A stretch of DNA of 64,000 nucleotides from assembly GCA_040752275.1 (NCBI GenBank), contig JBFMFH010000111.1, positions 1 through 64,000 of the forward strand. Reading direction: 5' to 3'. The stretch comes from JBFMFH01 sp040752275. GTDB lineage: Bacteria; Acidobacteriota; Vicinamibacteria; Vicinamibacterales; JAKQTR01. The notes under the pieces are model-generated. The model was not told the origin of the DNA and searched no databases. It saw only the letters and a list, made by a program, of their open reading frames with translations. Every line of letters starts with the position of its first letter. Within the stretch, counting starts at the first letter, position 1. Shown here piece by piece: positions 16,901-23,689 of the stretch. The position numbers were made by a program, and so were the translations under genes.

Positions 16901-17930
16901 GGGGATGTGAGGTCGCGGCGGCGTAGCTGTCCGCGACGTGGACCAGGAACTCTTCGGCTCGGTCGCGGACCTCGTCCGGTTCGCAGACGATGAAGACGGG
17001 ACGTCGGTTCCCTCGCAGGTAGTCAAAGAGGGAACACCCCCGCTCTAGAGCGGGAGTGTTCCCGGAGTCGTCCCGCTCTCCTCCCGGAGTGACCCCGGAG
17101 TAGTCCCGCTCTAGAGCGGGAGTGATGGGGGCGTCGGTGAGGGGCAGGACCCGCAGCCGATCAACCAGGGCCAGCGACCTCTGAGACTCGGGCGAGTAGC
17201 GCCGGATGCTCTCGATCGTGTCGCCCACGAACTCGAGGCGGGCCGGTTGGTCGTCGCCGGCCGGAAAGATGTCGACCACGCCGCCGCGCACGCAGAATTC
17301 GCCGTGCTGGTCGACCGGATCCTCGCGGGTGAAGCCCGCATCGACCAGGATGCTCGCAAGCTGCATCGTGTCGATGTCCGTCCCGGGCCGAAGGTCGAGG
17401 GCGAGGGAGGTCAACGCCTCGGGTCCGTTCACACGCGGCAGAAGCGCGGTCGCCGAGGCCACCACGACGCGGGCGCGGTCCGTCGCCAGGGCATGCAGCG
17501 CGCGCGCACGGGCCGACGCAATGCTCATGTGCGGTCTGAGACCGCGGTACGGGTCGATCTCCTGGGAGGGGAACGGGAGGACGGTGTCGTCGAGTTCGTC
17601 GAGCGACGCCCCTTCCAACCCACCCAGGAAGAACCGCACATCGCCCACCGTCTGCTCGACATCCCGGTCGGACGCGACGATGACAACGACGGTCTCATGG
17701 CGCGGATCGCGCGCCGCCGCGCCTGCAATCCAGAGTGAGCGCGCGGCGGGTGTGAGCCCGGAGACGGTGAGCGGCGCCGCGAGCCCGGGTTTCGCTGCCG
17801 GGGCGAAAGCTCCGGATGCAAGTACAGACCGCAGCAGCTCCTGAAGCCTCAGGGACAGGGTCACACTCGACACTCGAGGTCCTTGACGTTGCGAGGCGCG
17901 CGACCGCTGGGCACCGTCGCCACCCGCCAT
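13905..17930 (-). CDS. mfd: Transcription-repair coupling factor
   Basis: 1341 aa from ATG 17930, with TACACT 12 nt upstream. The N-terminal UvrB-like module (about 20-480) binds UvrA. The RNA-polymerase-interacting CarD-like domain (about 545-660) has GDLVVHVDHGIGEFVGLKKL. The translocase has Walker A GDVGYGKTE (near 738-746), DEEQ (near 840), SATPIPRTL, VHNRVESI and QLYQLRGRVGR. The TRCF domain follows (about 1130-1230). It releases stalled RNA polymerase and recruits UvrABC. The protein is about 190 residues longer than typical Mfd. The excess is in repeat-derived insertions: about 270-300 (palindromic element), 343-354 and 409-422 (heptamers), about 572-615 inside the CarD-like domain, and a C-terminal tail from about 1278. 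All catalytic motifs are intact. Confidence 0.97.
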   Translation of the reverse strand: MAGGDGAQRSRASQRQGPRVSSVTLSLRLQELLRSVLASGAFAPAAKPGLAAPLTVSGLTPAARSLWIAGAAARDPRHETVVVIVASDRDVEQTVGDVRFFLGGLEGASLDELDDTVLPFPSQEIDPYRGLRPHMSIASARARALHALATDRARVVVASATALLPRVNGPEALTSLALDLRPGTDIDTMQLASILVDAGFTREDPVDQHGEFCVRGGVVDIFPAGDDQPARLEFVGDTIESIRRYSPESQRSLALVDRLRVLPLTDAPITPALERDYSGVTPGGERDDSGNTPALERGCSLFDYLRGNRRPVFIVCEPDEVRDRAEEFLVHVADSYAAATSHPRRDSGLGIRDSSETRLDRRARDTAGLTRGVYPDPEDILVSWNEVEQQLRHASRLEGLGIGALVLNPESSPNPESPIPNPRPVHIHCQPSLSFHGRLADWIGEVQTAKARGDVILFAAATPGRAERIVEVLADYGLRGVQIDHAAETLGASVLVTTGHLSRGFRLPDAALQIYAEADLFEEERRGAERRRGAARAFLSDLRDLKVGDLVVHVDHGIGEFVGLKKLAVKPLVWGESVSRRPRASVFGDASADRRSLGGSWSAPGPGDPGVTPAAIGADQEFLELRYHGGDKLFVPVSRLDLVQKYSGGTRPALDRLGGTTWEKAKTRVKKAMREMAEELLKLYAARKAIGGHAFSPDTHWQEEFEGAFPFELTPDQQTAIEDIKNDMESAVPMDRLLCGDVGYGKTEVAMRAAFKAVMEGKQVAFLAPTTVLAFQHVKTLGERFGGFPIRIDLISRFRAKPEIAQTLSDLAGGKVDIIVGTHRLLSKDVVFKDLGLLVVDEEQRFGVAHKEKIKQLRRKVDVLTMSATPIPRTLNMSLVGIRDMSIIETPPKDRLAIQTNVIKFDQGVIARAVRNELARGGQVYFVHNRVESIYSIGNLLARLVPEARIVVGHGQMGEHQLEQAMIDFVGRKYDVLLATTIVENGLDIPNANTLIINRADKFGLAQLYQLRGRVGRSDRPAYAYLLIPPEVSLSPVAKKRLAAIREFSDLGSGFRVAALDLEIRGAGNLLGGEQSGHIDAVGFEMYMKLLEQAVRELKGEEVEDEARATVNLGIDIRIDETYVPDMAQRLVVYRRIAAARSEAGLDEVLAEVRDRYGSPPDSVLNLAEYGRIRVLADRIGLDSIERQGRIALLRFREDGGSSRVPDPQRILAVINRRADVRLVPPSALRLDLRADLDAFHVRHAHGTAQASQQKTRFEPGQRPGHSGGTRAPARTEAAPRLPTPDSRIPTSTSWWTERATTGSVQPGFSKEELTKAGPEDPRAAGGLFERLGDLLRDLSG
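14062..14089. repeat. GGGATTC/GGGAGTC heptamer array in mfd C-terminus
   Basis: Four tandem units, read on the coding strand as RLPTPDSRIPT in the extra C-terminal tail of Mfd. Confidence 0.93.
16665..16692. repeat. GGGATTC heptamer array in mfd
   Basis: Four tandem units (one GGGATTG), read as NPESPIPNP in the UvrB-like part of Mfd. A separated single copy lies at about 16702-16708. Confidence 0.93.
16870..16897. repeat. GAATCCC heptamer array in mfd
   Basis: Four tandem units (one CAATCCC), read on the coding strand as DSGLGIRDS in the UvrB-like part of Mfd. Its orientation is opposite to the array at 16665-16692. Confidence 0.93.
17030..17120. repeat. Palindromic CCCGCTCTAGAGCGGG element pair in mfd
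   Basis: The first copy is the core of a 34-bp inverted repeat (17030-17063) with a single mismatch. The second copy, CCCGCTCTAGAGCGGG, is at 17105-17120. Between them lie CCGGAGT(C/G) repeats. It is translated in frame as SGVTPGGER/SGNTPALER units. Confidence 0.9.
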
Positions 17931-17942
17931 CCCGCCGGTTTC

Positions 17943-17948
17943 AGTGTA
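17943..17948 (-). promoter_or_regulatory. Putative -10 box of mfd
   Basis: TACACT on the minus strand, ending 12 nt before the ATG at 17930. There is no recognisable -35. Confidence 0.35.
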
Positions 17949-18083
17949 GCAGCCCGTGGTGCAAGTCTGTCTGCATTCGACCGGCGCGGCATCCCGCCTC
18001 GCTGCGTTGCTCAACGCTCACTTCAAGCCCTGCACTACGTGCTCATGAAACGGGCTCTCGTGCGGTCCGCGTCCTGCAGTCTG

Positions 18084-20126
18084 TCAGGGGGGGTAGAACG
18101 ACACGCTGCGGACCCGCACGGACAGGCTGGGCTCGCCCACGGGCCCACCCTCAGGCCGGCTGGGGGTCCCGAGGGGAAACACGCCGATATCCAACCGCCT
18201 GAACCGAGGGGAGGGCTTGGCCGTCGGCATCAGCAGGCTGACGTCTCTCCACGTCGCATCGCGAACCATCACGCGATTCGCCAGACGCCCGTCCACCCAG
18301 AGCGCCAGCTCGACCCCGGGTGCGTCCCGCTCGGCGGCCACCGCGAGGGTCACGACTCTGGCCGCACCGGGAACGAACACAGTGGCGCGGGGCCCGGCGA
18401 GCCGGAAGGGCTCGCCTGTCTCCCGGTCCCTTTCGGCCGATTCGAACCCGTAGCGCACGCCCGAGAGGTCGACATGCCGGAGGCCGAGGGCAGCACGGAT
18501 GGGCACCGAGACCGCCAGCAGGAGAACGAAGATGGACAATGCCTCCCCAAGGTACCGCGCCTTCTCGGCTGCGCCGTTCCGGGCACCCGCCCTATCAGCA
18601 TCGGATCCGCGAAGCACCTCCGCGATCGCAACGCCCGCCCCAGTGGTCAGCCAGAATGCGACCGAGACCGGCGCGACAAGCAGCGGATGGCCGGTCAGAC
18701 AGGTCAAGAGGAATGCCGCAAGCCCGAGCGCGGTGCCAAGCACCACGACTGTGTCGCCCTCCCGGGGCGAGCGCAGAGCCAGCCACATCCGTCTGAACGC
18801 CGTGGCGAGGATCCCCAGGAAGAGCATCAGCCCGATCGGGCCAAGCTCGACGCCTATCTGCGCGAAGTTGTTGTGGGCATTCTCGGTGAGGTACAGGGCG
18901 CGCAGGTCCGGAGGCATGAACCTCTCGGACGTGGGTTGGTACTGGCCGATTCCCACGCCGAAGACCGGGGCCTCCTGCCAGATCCGCCAACTCATCTGCA
19001 GGAACAACAGGCGGTGCGATACCCCAGTCGCCGGGTTGATCCGGTCGATTTCGTTGGGGACGGCCCGGGTCGACCAGAGCCAGAACAGCAGAACCACACA
19101 CGCGGCGGCAACCGGGAACACGAACGCCCGGCGCCAGCGCCGGTGGAAGATGCCGAACACGGGGACCAGCAAGATCGCCAGCACGGCGGCGCGCGATCCG
19201 GTCAGCCACACGGCTGGCAGGAGGGGCAGCCACGCGAGCGACCACACCCACGAGAGGCGGCGGGCACTGAGCACCATTCCCACAAGGGCGACGATGACCA
19301 TCGCGAAGTGGGAGCCGGCCGCGTTCACGTCGGAGACATGGAACGTCAGTCTCAGTTCCGTGAACGTGCGCCACACGAGACTCATGGGATCGACGTTGCG
19401 CAGCATCCCCATCGCCAGTCTGACGCACGACAGGACTGCAGCCGCTGCAGTGCTCACGACCAGCATCCGCAGCAGACGCATGGGCAGATCCGGTGCCCGC
19501 CGACTCAAGGCGACTGCCGCCATCAAGAGCAGGCCGCCCTCGAGGAGGAGCCCGGACTCATAGAAGGCACTCAAGCTGGGCCGCACGACGTCCAGGTAGT
19601 GGCGAACAAGCTCATGGAAGAGGAACGCCCCGTATCCCAGCGGTGGCCCCCAACTTCGCTGTCTGACAACCTCGGTCACCAGCAGCGAGGCCACAACGAG
19701 CGCCCCGAAGGCCATCGTGAGCGTACTCAGGCCCTCCGGCCTCTCGACGTTGCGCTCACGCCGCCAGATCACACGCGCCAGCCAGCCCGTCAGGAAAGCG
19801 AGGACGATGGACTCCGGACCGCGGTTGGGGATGGCGCCGGTCAGTCCTGCAAGAGGCCCGCCGAGGATGGCCAAGCCCGCCACCGCTAGCAGGCCGTCGG
19901 CGGGGCGCGCGGCCGACAGCAGCGTGAGACCCACGTAGCCGACCTTCGTCCATGCCGGGATCTCGCCAATCCAGAACAGCGATTGCCAGGCCAGGATGCA
20001 ACCAGCGGGAACGAGGGTCCGCGCGCAGCCCGCAACGACACGTGACAGCCAGTCCAGCGCCTTGTCGGCCGACGGCCATCGTCCTGCCATGCGGGCAGCT
20101 ATCAACTGAGGGCCGAGGTTCGTCAA
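18084..20126 (-). CDS. O-antigen ligase/polymerase-family membrane protein
   Basis: 680 aa. The TTG at 20126 overlaps the stop of the upstream gene (TTGA); ATG at codon 13 is an alternative. About a dozen membrane helices span residues 35-510. The Wzy_C/WaaL signature is present: TGSRAAVLAILL, then the periplasmic loop with ENAHNNFAQIGVELGPIGL (near 413-431). Family members join O-antigen or other glycans to lipid A core, or polymerise repeat units. Beyond the membrane domain there is a soluble C-terminal region of about 150 residues resembling a periplasmic beta domain. With an ABC exporter in the same window, the ligase role is more likely than a Wzy polymerase. Confidence 0.85.
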   Translation of the reverse strand: MTNLGPQLIAARMAGRWPSADKALDWLSRVVAGCARTLVPAGCILAWQSLFWIGEIPAWTKVGYVGLTLLSAARPADGLLAVAGLAILGGPLAGLTGAIPNRGPESIVLAFLTGWLARVIWRRERNVERPEGLSTLTMAFGALVVASLLVTEVVRQRSWGPPLGYGAFLFHELVRHYLDVVRPSLSAFYESGLLLEGGLLLMAAVALSRRAPDLPMRLLRMLVVSTAAAAVLSCVRLAMGMLRNVDPMSLVWRTFTELRLTFHVSDVNAAGSHFAMVIVALVGMVLSARRLSWVWSLAWLPLLPAVWLTGSRAAVLAILLVPVFGIFHRRWRRAFVFPVAAACVVLLFWLWSTRAVPNEIDRINPATGVSHRLLFLQMSWRIWQEAPVFGVGIGQYQPTSERFMPPDLRALYLTENAHNNFAQIGVELGPIGLMLFLGILATAFRRMWLALRSPREGDTVVVLGTALGLAAFLLTCLTGHPLLVAPVSVAFWLTTGAGVAIAEVLRGSDADRAGARNGAAEKARYLGEALSIFVLLLAVSVPIRAALGLRHVDLSGVRYGFESAERDRETGEPFRLAGPRATVFVPGAARVVTLAVAAERDAPGVELALWVDGRLANRVMVRDATWRDVSLLMPTAKPSPRFRRLDIGVFPLGTPSRPEGGPVGEPSLSVRVRSVSFYPP

Positions 20127-20593
20127 TCCCTGGCCCTCATCTTCTCGACGAGTCCCGTCGTCGAGTGGCCCTTCTCGAGGGGCACCCGCACGACCACGCC
20201 GCCGCGGGCCTCGACAATGTCGCGTCCGACGATGGCGTCAATGGCCCAGTCAGCACCCTTCACGAGCACGTCCGGCTGGAGCGCACGGATGATATCGGCT
20301 GGCGTGTCTTCATCGAAGATGACGACCGCGTCGACCACTCCGAGGGCCGCAACGACCTCGGCGCGCTCGGCTTCTGGATGGATCGGCCGCTCGGGGCCCT
20401 TGATGGCGCCGACCGATCGATCCGAATTGAGCGCCACGACGAGCGCATCGCCCAGGGCGCGCGCCTGCTTGAGATAGCGCACGTGCCCTGGATGGAGGAT
20501 GTCGAAGACGCCATTGGTGAAGACCAGCCGCTTGCCCGTGCGGGCGAGTTCCGCCCTCCAGGCGACGGCGTCAGGCAGGGACAGGACGCTCAC
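20123..20593 (-). CDS. rfaE2: Heptose-1-phosphate adenylyltransferase (RfaE2/HldE C-terminal type)
   Basis: 156 aa from GTG 20593. The nucleotidyltransferase motif NGVFDILHPGH (27-37) and VALNSDRSVGAIKGPERPI identify the RfaE domain II family, and the C-terminal VPLEKGHSTTGLVEKM fits the usual ending. It activates D-glycero-beta-D-manno-heptose 1-phosphate with ATP for LPS core synthesis. It is a stand-alone enzyme; the kinase half is not in the window. It overlaps the O-antigen ligase gene by 4 bp, so core synthesis and ligation are co-expressed. A TAGAAT box 8 nt upstream suggests a leaderless start. Confidence 0.9.
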   Translation of the reverse strand: MSVLSLPDAVAWRAELARTGKRLVFTNGVFDILHPGHVRYLKQARALGDALVVALNSDRSVGAIKGPERPIHPEAERAEVVAALGVVDAVVIFDEDTPADIIRALQPDVLVKGADWAIDAIVGRDIVEARGGVVVRVPLEKGHSTTGLVEKMRARD

Positions 20594-20601
20594 GAGATAG
20601 T

Positions 20602-20607
20602 ATTCTA
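20602..20607 (-). promoter_or_regulatory. Putative -10 box of rfaE2, leaderless start
   Basis: TAGAAT on the minus strand, 8 nt before the GTG at 20593. There is no Shine-Dalgarno. It is the third example of a -10 box placed directly at a start codon. Confidence 0.45.
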
Positions 20608-20718
20608 TGCACTCCGCCTGCCGGGCGGGAGAGCGCGGGAGCGGAGGGGCGGAGATGAGGGGGAGAACGCGGCGAGAGCGGGGAGCGGGAAGCCGCGAGT
20701 CTATCAGGAGTGCAAAGG

Positions 20719-21390
20719 ATGCGGGGTGTGCTGGGCAGGGCGGGCGGGGCGACGCGGGCGGGGATGCTGGCGGTGGGATGCGTACTGGTGGCGGCCGGCC
20801 TTGCCCGCGCGCAAGATCAGACCACGCCGGTGGGTCCGTTCATCGTTGATGTGCGCGGCGTCATGGCCAGCTTCGGGCCGACCGAGGAGCAGGCGGCGGC
20901 TTTCGCCTACGCGCCTGGCGATCTGCCGTCGCTCGGCTTCGGCGTCGACCTGGGAGCGCATTACTACCCCCTACGATTCGGCCCAGTGGCCGTGGGTGTC
21001 GGTGGCAACGTCATGTTCTCGGCCGGGCACAGCGCCCCGGAGGACTCCGACGGGAAGCCGACGGGCCGGAGCGCCGATACGCGTCTGCGCGCGATGGCGG
21101 CCCAGGTTTCCATCAACTTCGGGGGTGAGGGCGGCTGGAGCTACATGAGCGCCGGGTATGGCGTCACGACCTTCACGATCTCGAACGAAGCCATCCCGGA
21201 GCCAGCAAGTCCCATCCGACGGGCAACCATCAATATCGGTGGCGGGGCCAGGTGGTTCTGGAACGATCACCTCGCGTTTTCGCTCGACCTGCGCGTCTAC
21301 CGTATCCCGGCCGCGACGAACGCAGCTCAGGATCCGGCCGCGGCCGCCACCTCTCGTTTCGTCCTCGGTGCGGGGGTGTCGTTCAGGTAG
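20719..21390 (+). CDS. Small outer-membrane beta-barrel-like protein
   Basis: 223 aa from ATG 20719, chosen because AGGAG lies 8 nt upstream; GTG 20710 is the longer alternative. A signal peptide (MLAVGCVLVAAGLARA-Q) is followed by alternating hydrophobic and polar strands rich in Gly and aromatic residues. The end, SRFVLGAGVSFR, has the terminal aromatic/Arg pattern of outer-membrane barrels (OmpA/OmpW-like size, eight strands). The specific function is unknown. It is divergent from rfaE2 and followed, tail to tail, by the AbiE toxin gene 21 bp later. Confidence 0.7.
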   Translation: MRGVLGRAGGATRAGMLAVGCVLVAAGLARAQDQTTPVGPFIVDVRGVMASFGPTEEQAAAFAYAPGDLPSLGFGVDLGAHYYPLRFGPVAVGVGGNVMFSAGHSAPEDSDGKPTGRSADTRLRAMAAQVSINFGGEGGWSYMSAGYGVTTFTISNEAIPEPASPIRRATINIGGGARWFWNDHLAFSLDLRVYRIPAATNAAQDPAAAATSRFVLGAGVSFR

Positions 21391-21411
21391 AGGCGCGCGG
21401 GGGTCTTCGGC

Positions 21412-22212
21412 TCAGAGTAGAGCGAGAAGCGTCTCGCGCGTGAGGTACGCCGCGTCCTGCGGCCGCTCCAGAAACGGCAGCACATCGTCGCGCATGGCGT
21501 CCATGTTGACGGCCACCAGCGCCTCGCATACGAGCGTCCGCCACTGCTGCGCGTCCAGGTGGCCCCGGCCCGCTCCCCTGGTCTGGTCGAGGGCGCTCTG
21601 GAGCAGTGGCAGATTGGGCTCGACGGGTGGCCGCTGCGAGAGATACCAGAGCACATCGTACCAGTCGCGGCCTTTCGCGTAGGGTCGCGTGAGGGCCGCG
21701 CAGAGCTTGCCCCCAAACAACGACGGCCGGTCGTGGTGGTGCAGCAGGAACGTCACATGGCGCGTCACCACATGGCGCTCCGAGCGCCAGCCTGCCGGCG
21801 GTCGGGTGTCGATCTCGAGCTTGATCGCCAGTTTCTGGGCAGCCCGCCCTGCCAGGCCGGCCTCCTGCAGGAGTCCGCCGATGTGGACCCACCCCACGTG
21901 GACCGTCCGGCTGGTGTTCCACGTCACCTCAGGAGCGAAACCCGCGAGCTGAAGGTCGCGCTTGGTCTTCGCGAGCCAGGCCTGGCCATCGGCGCCGGTT
22001 CCGGTGACCTGGCAGAAGTCGAGGTCCTCGGAGAACCGCGGAAGACCGTACAGGAATCTGAGCGCCGTGCCGCCGACGAACACCAGCGACCGGAAGGCTT
22101 CGCTCTCGTGCAGCGAGCGCAGCACCAGGGTCTGGATGTACTCCCGCAGCCGGTTGCGGGCCTGTCCGGGATCCGGGGCATCGCGCGCCAGCGCCAGCGC
22201 GTGGTCCTTCAT
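21412..22212 (-). CDS. abiEii: AbiEii-type nucleotidyltransferase toxin
   Basis: 266 aa from ATG 22212, overlapping the antitoxin stop by 4 bp (ATGA). The hallmark GGTALR..YG..R.SEDLDF (47-66) is the DNA-polymerase-beta-like nucleotidyltransferase motif of the AbiEii/MenT family. The further KLAIKLEIDTRP and LFGGKLCAALTRPYAKGRDWYD blocks are conserved in family members. Such toxins modify a cellular RNA or protein with a nucleotide and cause growth arrest, often in phage defence. Its partner AbiEi is encoded directly upstream. It lies between a conserved envelope gene and a broken ATPase gene, suggesting acquisition by transfer. Confidence 0.92.
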   Translation of the reverse strand: MKDHALALARDAPDPGQARNRLREYIQTLVLRSLHESEAFRSLVFVGGTALRFLYGLPRFSEDLDFCQVTGTGADGQAWLAKTKRDLQLAGFAPEVTWNTSRTVHVGWVHIGGLLQEAGLAGRAAQKLAIKLEIDTRPPAGWRSERHVVTRHVTFLLHHHDRPSLFGGKLCAALTRPYAKGRDWYDVLWYLSQRPPVEPNLPLLQSALDQTRGAGRGHLDAQQWRTLVCEALVAVNMDAMRDDVLPFLERPQDAAYLTRETLLALL

Positions 22213-22862
22213 AGCGTGACCGCGCCCGCGTCGTGTGCGCGGGCCTCGCCGGCGGCGAGCGTGATCCATCGCTTCGTCGCGCGCGACACTCGCGGGCTGC
22301 GCAGGCGGTCCGCGCAGGCCTGAAGGCGATCGACGGACACGAGATCGGTCTGCTGGTAGCGCATCTCGGCGAGGCGGGCGCCGGTCCACTCCCCCGCCGT
22401 CAGGTACCAGTGGTCGACCAGCGCCTTTTCCGGCGTCGCGACGAGGATCGCCCCCCCGGGCTGCGGCACCCGTTCGTAGCCGAAGAAGCCGGCGAGTTTG
22501 ATGTGCCGGTAGTCGAACGTCCCGACGGCGTTCTCGAATCGCCGCGGGCCGCGGCTCGTGACGCTCGTGAGCCATACGGCCGCATCGGGGATCAGGCCAT
22601 GGAAGCTGAGCGCCCAGATGCCGCTCAAGTACGACGGCGCGCAGAGGTGGTTGGCGAGAACGGCGGGAATGAGCGGCGTCCGGCGGTAGATGTCACCCAA
22701 TGTGTAGAGGCCGCGCCTGAGCGGGATGATCTTGCCCTGCCCGATCCAGCGCGAGAGCTGGACGCGGAGGCTCGGCCGTGGATCATCGAAGGCCTGGACG
22801 AGCAGCGGCAGGTCGAAGAACGGGAGCCCTCCGGCGAGCGTCGCCAGCGCGGCAAGATTCAT
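22209..22862 (-). CDS. abiEi: AbiEi-type antitoxin
   Basis: 217 aa. The N-terminal winged helix (about 1-60, LSRWIGQGKIIPLRRGLYTL) is the DNA-binding part that autoregulates AbiE operons. The C-terminal domain has the family motifs NHLCAPSYLSGIWALSFHGLIP, ERVPQPGGAILVATPEKALVDHWY and RLAEMRYQ. It neutralises AbiEii, classically without direct binding (type IV), and represses its own promoter. An AT-rich inverted repeat 11 bp upstream of the start is a likely operator. Confidence 0.92.
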   Translation of the reverse strand: MNLAALATLAGGLPFFDLPLLVQAFDDPRPSLRVQLSRWIGQGKIIPLRRGLYTLGDIYRRTPLIPAVLANHLCAPSYLSGIWALSFHGLIPDAAVWLTSVTSRGPRRFENAVGTFDYRHIKLAGFFGYERVPQPGGAILVATPEKALVDHWYLTAGEWTGARLAEMRYQQTDLVSVDRLQACADRLRSPRVSRATKRWITLAAGEARAHDAGAVTL

Positions 22863-22872
22863 CAGTGAAAGA

Positions 22873-22886
22873 TAACATAATTGTTA
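22873..22886. promoter_or_regulatory. Inverted-repeat operator of abiE operon
   Basis: TAACA-TAAT-TGTTA, a perfect dyad in a strikingly AT-rich patch, 11 bp upstream of abiEi. It probably overlaps the promoter and is the expected target of the AbiEi winged helix. Confidence 0.6.
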
Positions 22887-22947
22887 ATACCGCCAGCGGT
22901 GTTTCCCCATCTCGGGCTCCAAACGATAGGTCATATTGTGCGTCTAA

Positions 22948-23505
22948 GCAAAAATAGTCGCAACATTTCTTGCCTGGGGCAGCGTGGGTTCTCTGCTGTC
23001 GCTGAACGCACTTCGCGAGAATCTCGAGGTCAGTCATCGTGCTGTCACGCACTGGATGGACGTGCTCGAGCGGCTGTATCACGTGGTCCGCGTCCGACCG
23101 TTCACCGCACGGCGGTTCGCGGGACTCAAGCGGATGCCGAAGGCCTACCTGTGGGACTGGACCCTGGTGCGGGATCCGGCGGCTCGTTTCGAGAACCTGG
23201 TGGCGATGCACTTGCTGAAGCTGTGCCACGCCCTGCAGGACTGGGAGGGCTACCGTGTGGATCTGCGGGTGCTGCGCGATCGCGCCGGCCGCGAGGTAGA
23301 CTTTCTGCTGACGTACGATGGCCGGCCGTGGTTTGCCGTTGAGGCGAAGCTCGCGGAGACCGATCCCGATCCGGTGCTCCGCTACTACCAGCAGCGTGCT
23401 CGGATCCCGTGGGTCTACCAGGTGGTCATGGAGACCTCACGCGATGTCGTCGCCGACGGTGTACGGGTCGTGCCCGCGGCGACCTTCCTGGCGGCGCTGG
23501 TCTAG
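22948..23505 (+). pseudogene. Remnant of AAA ATPase with DUF4143, C-terminal part only
   Basis: The open frame runs from just after a stop at 22945 to 23505; the first usual start is GTG 22984 (173 aa). It matches only the DUF4143 part of ATPases of the AAA_14-DUF4143 type: SLNALRENLEVSHRAVTHWMDVLERLYHV, PKAYLWDWTLVRDPAARFENLVA and the nuclease-like VDFLLTYDGRPWFAVEAKL. The AAA domain (Walker A/B, about 200 residues) is missing, and the left edge meets AT-rich, non-homologous DNA next to the AbiE operator. The gene was most likely truncated when the AbiE module arrived. The remaining frame is undamaged, so decay is recent or a short product is made. Confidence 0.75.
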
Positions 23506-23689
23506 CGCTGGCAGCCGGCGCCGGAGATTCCAGAACCCGCGGGCCGCGCCGGCACGATGACCGGCCGGGTCGGGCGACGGCAGTCTGCGATGCTGACGAC
23601 TTGGGTCGAATGAGCGGCAGGAGCGGGAGAGCGGGCCGTACAGGCGGTTGGGGCAGGAAAGGCGGGAGAGCGATGGAGGGAGGGCGCGA

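Noticed and set aside
17883..19889. A 668-codon plus-strand open frame opposite the O-antigen ligase gene
   Set aside because: The minus strand encodes a clear membrane protein with family motifs. The plus-strand product is Arg/His/Gln-rich without any fold signal.
22984..23505. Intact small restriction-like nuclease gene
   Set aside because: The nuclease-like residues belong to DUF4143, and the obligatory AAA domain is missing, so a truncated ATPase fits better.
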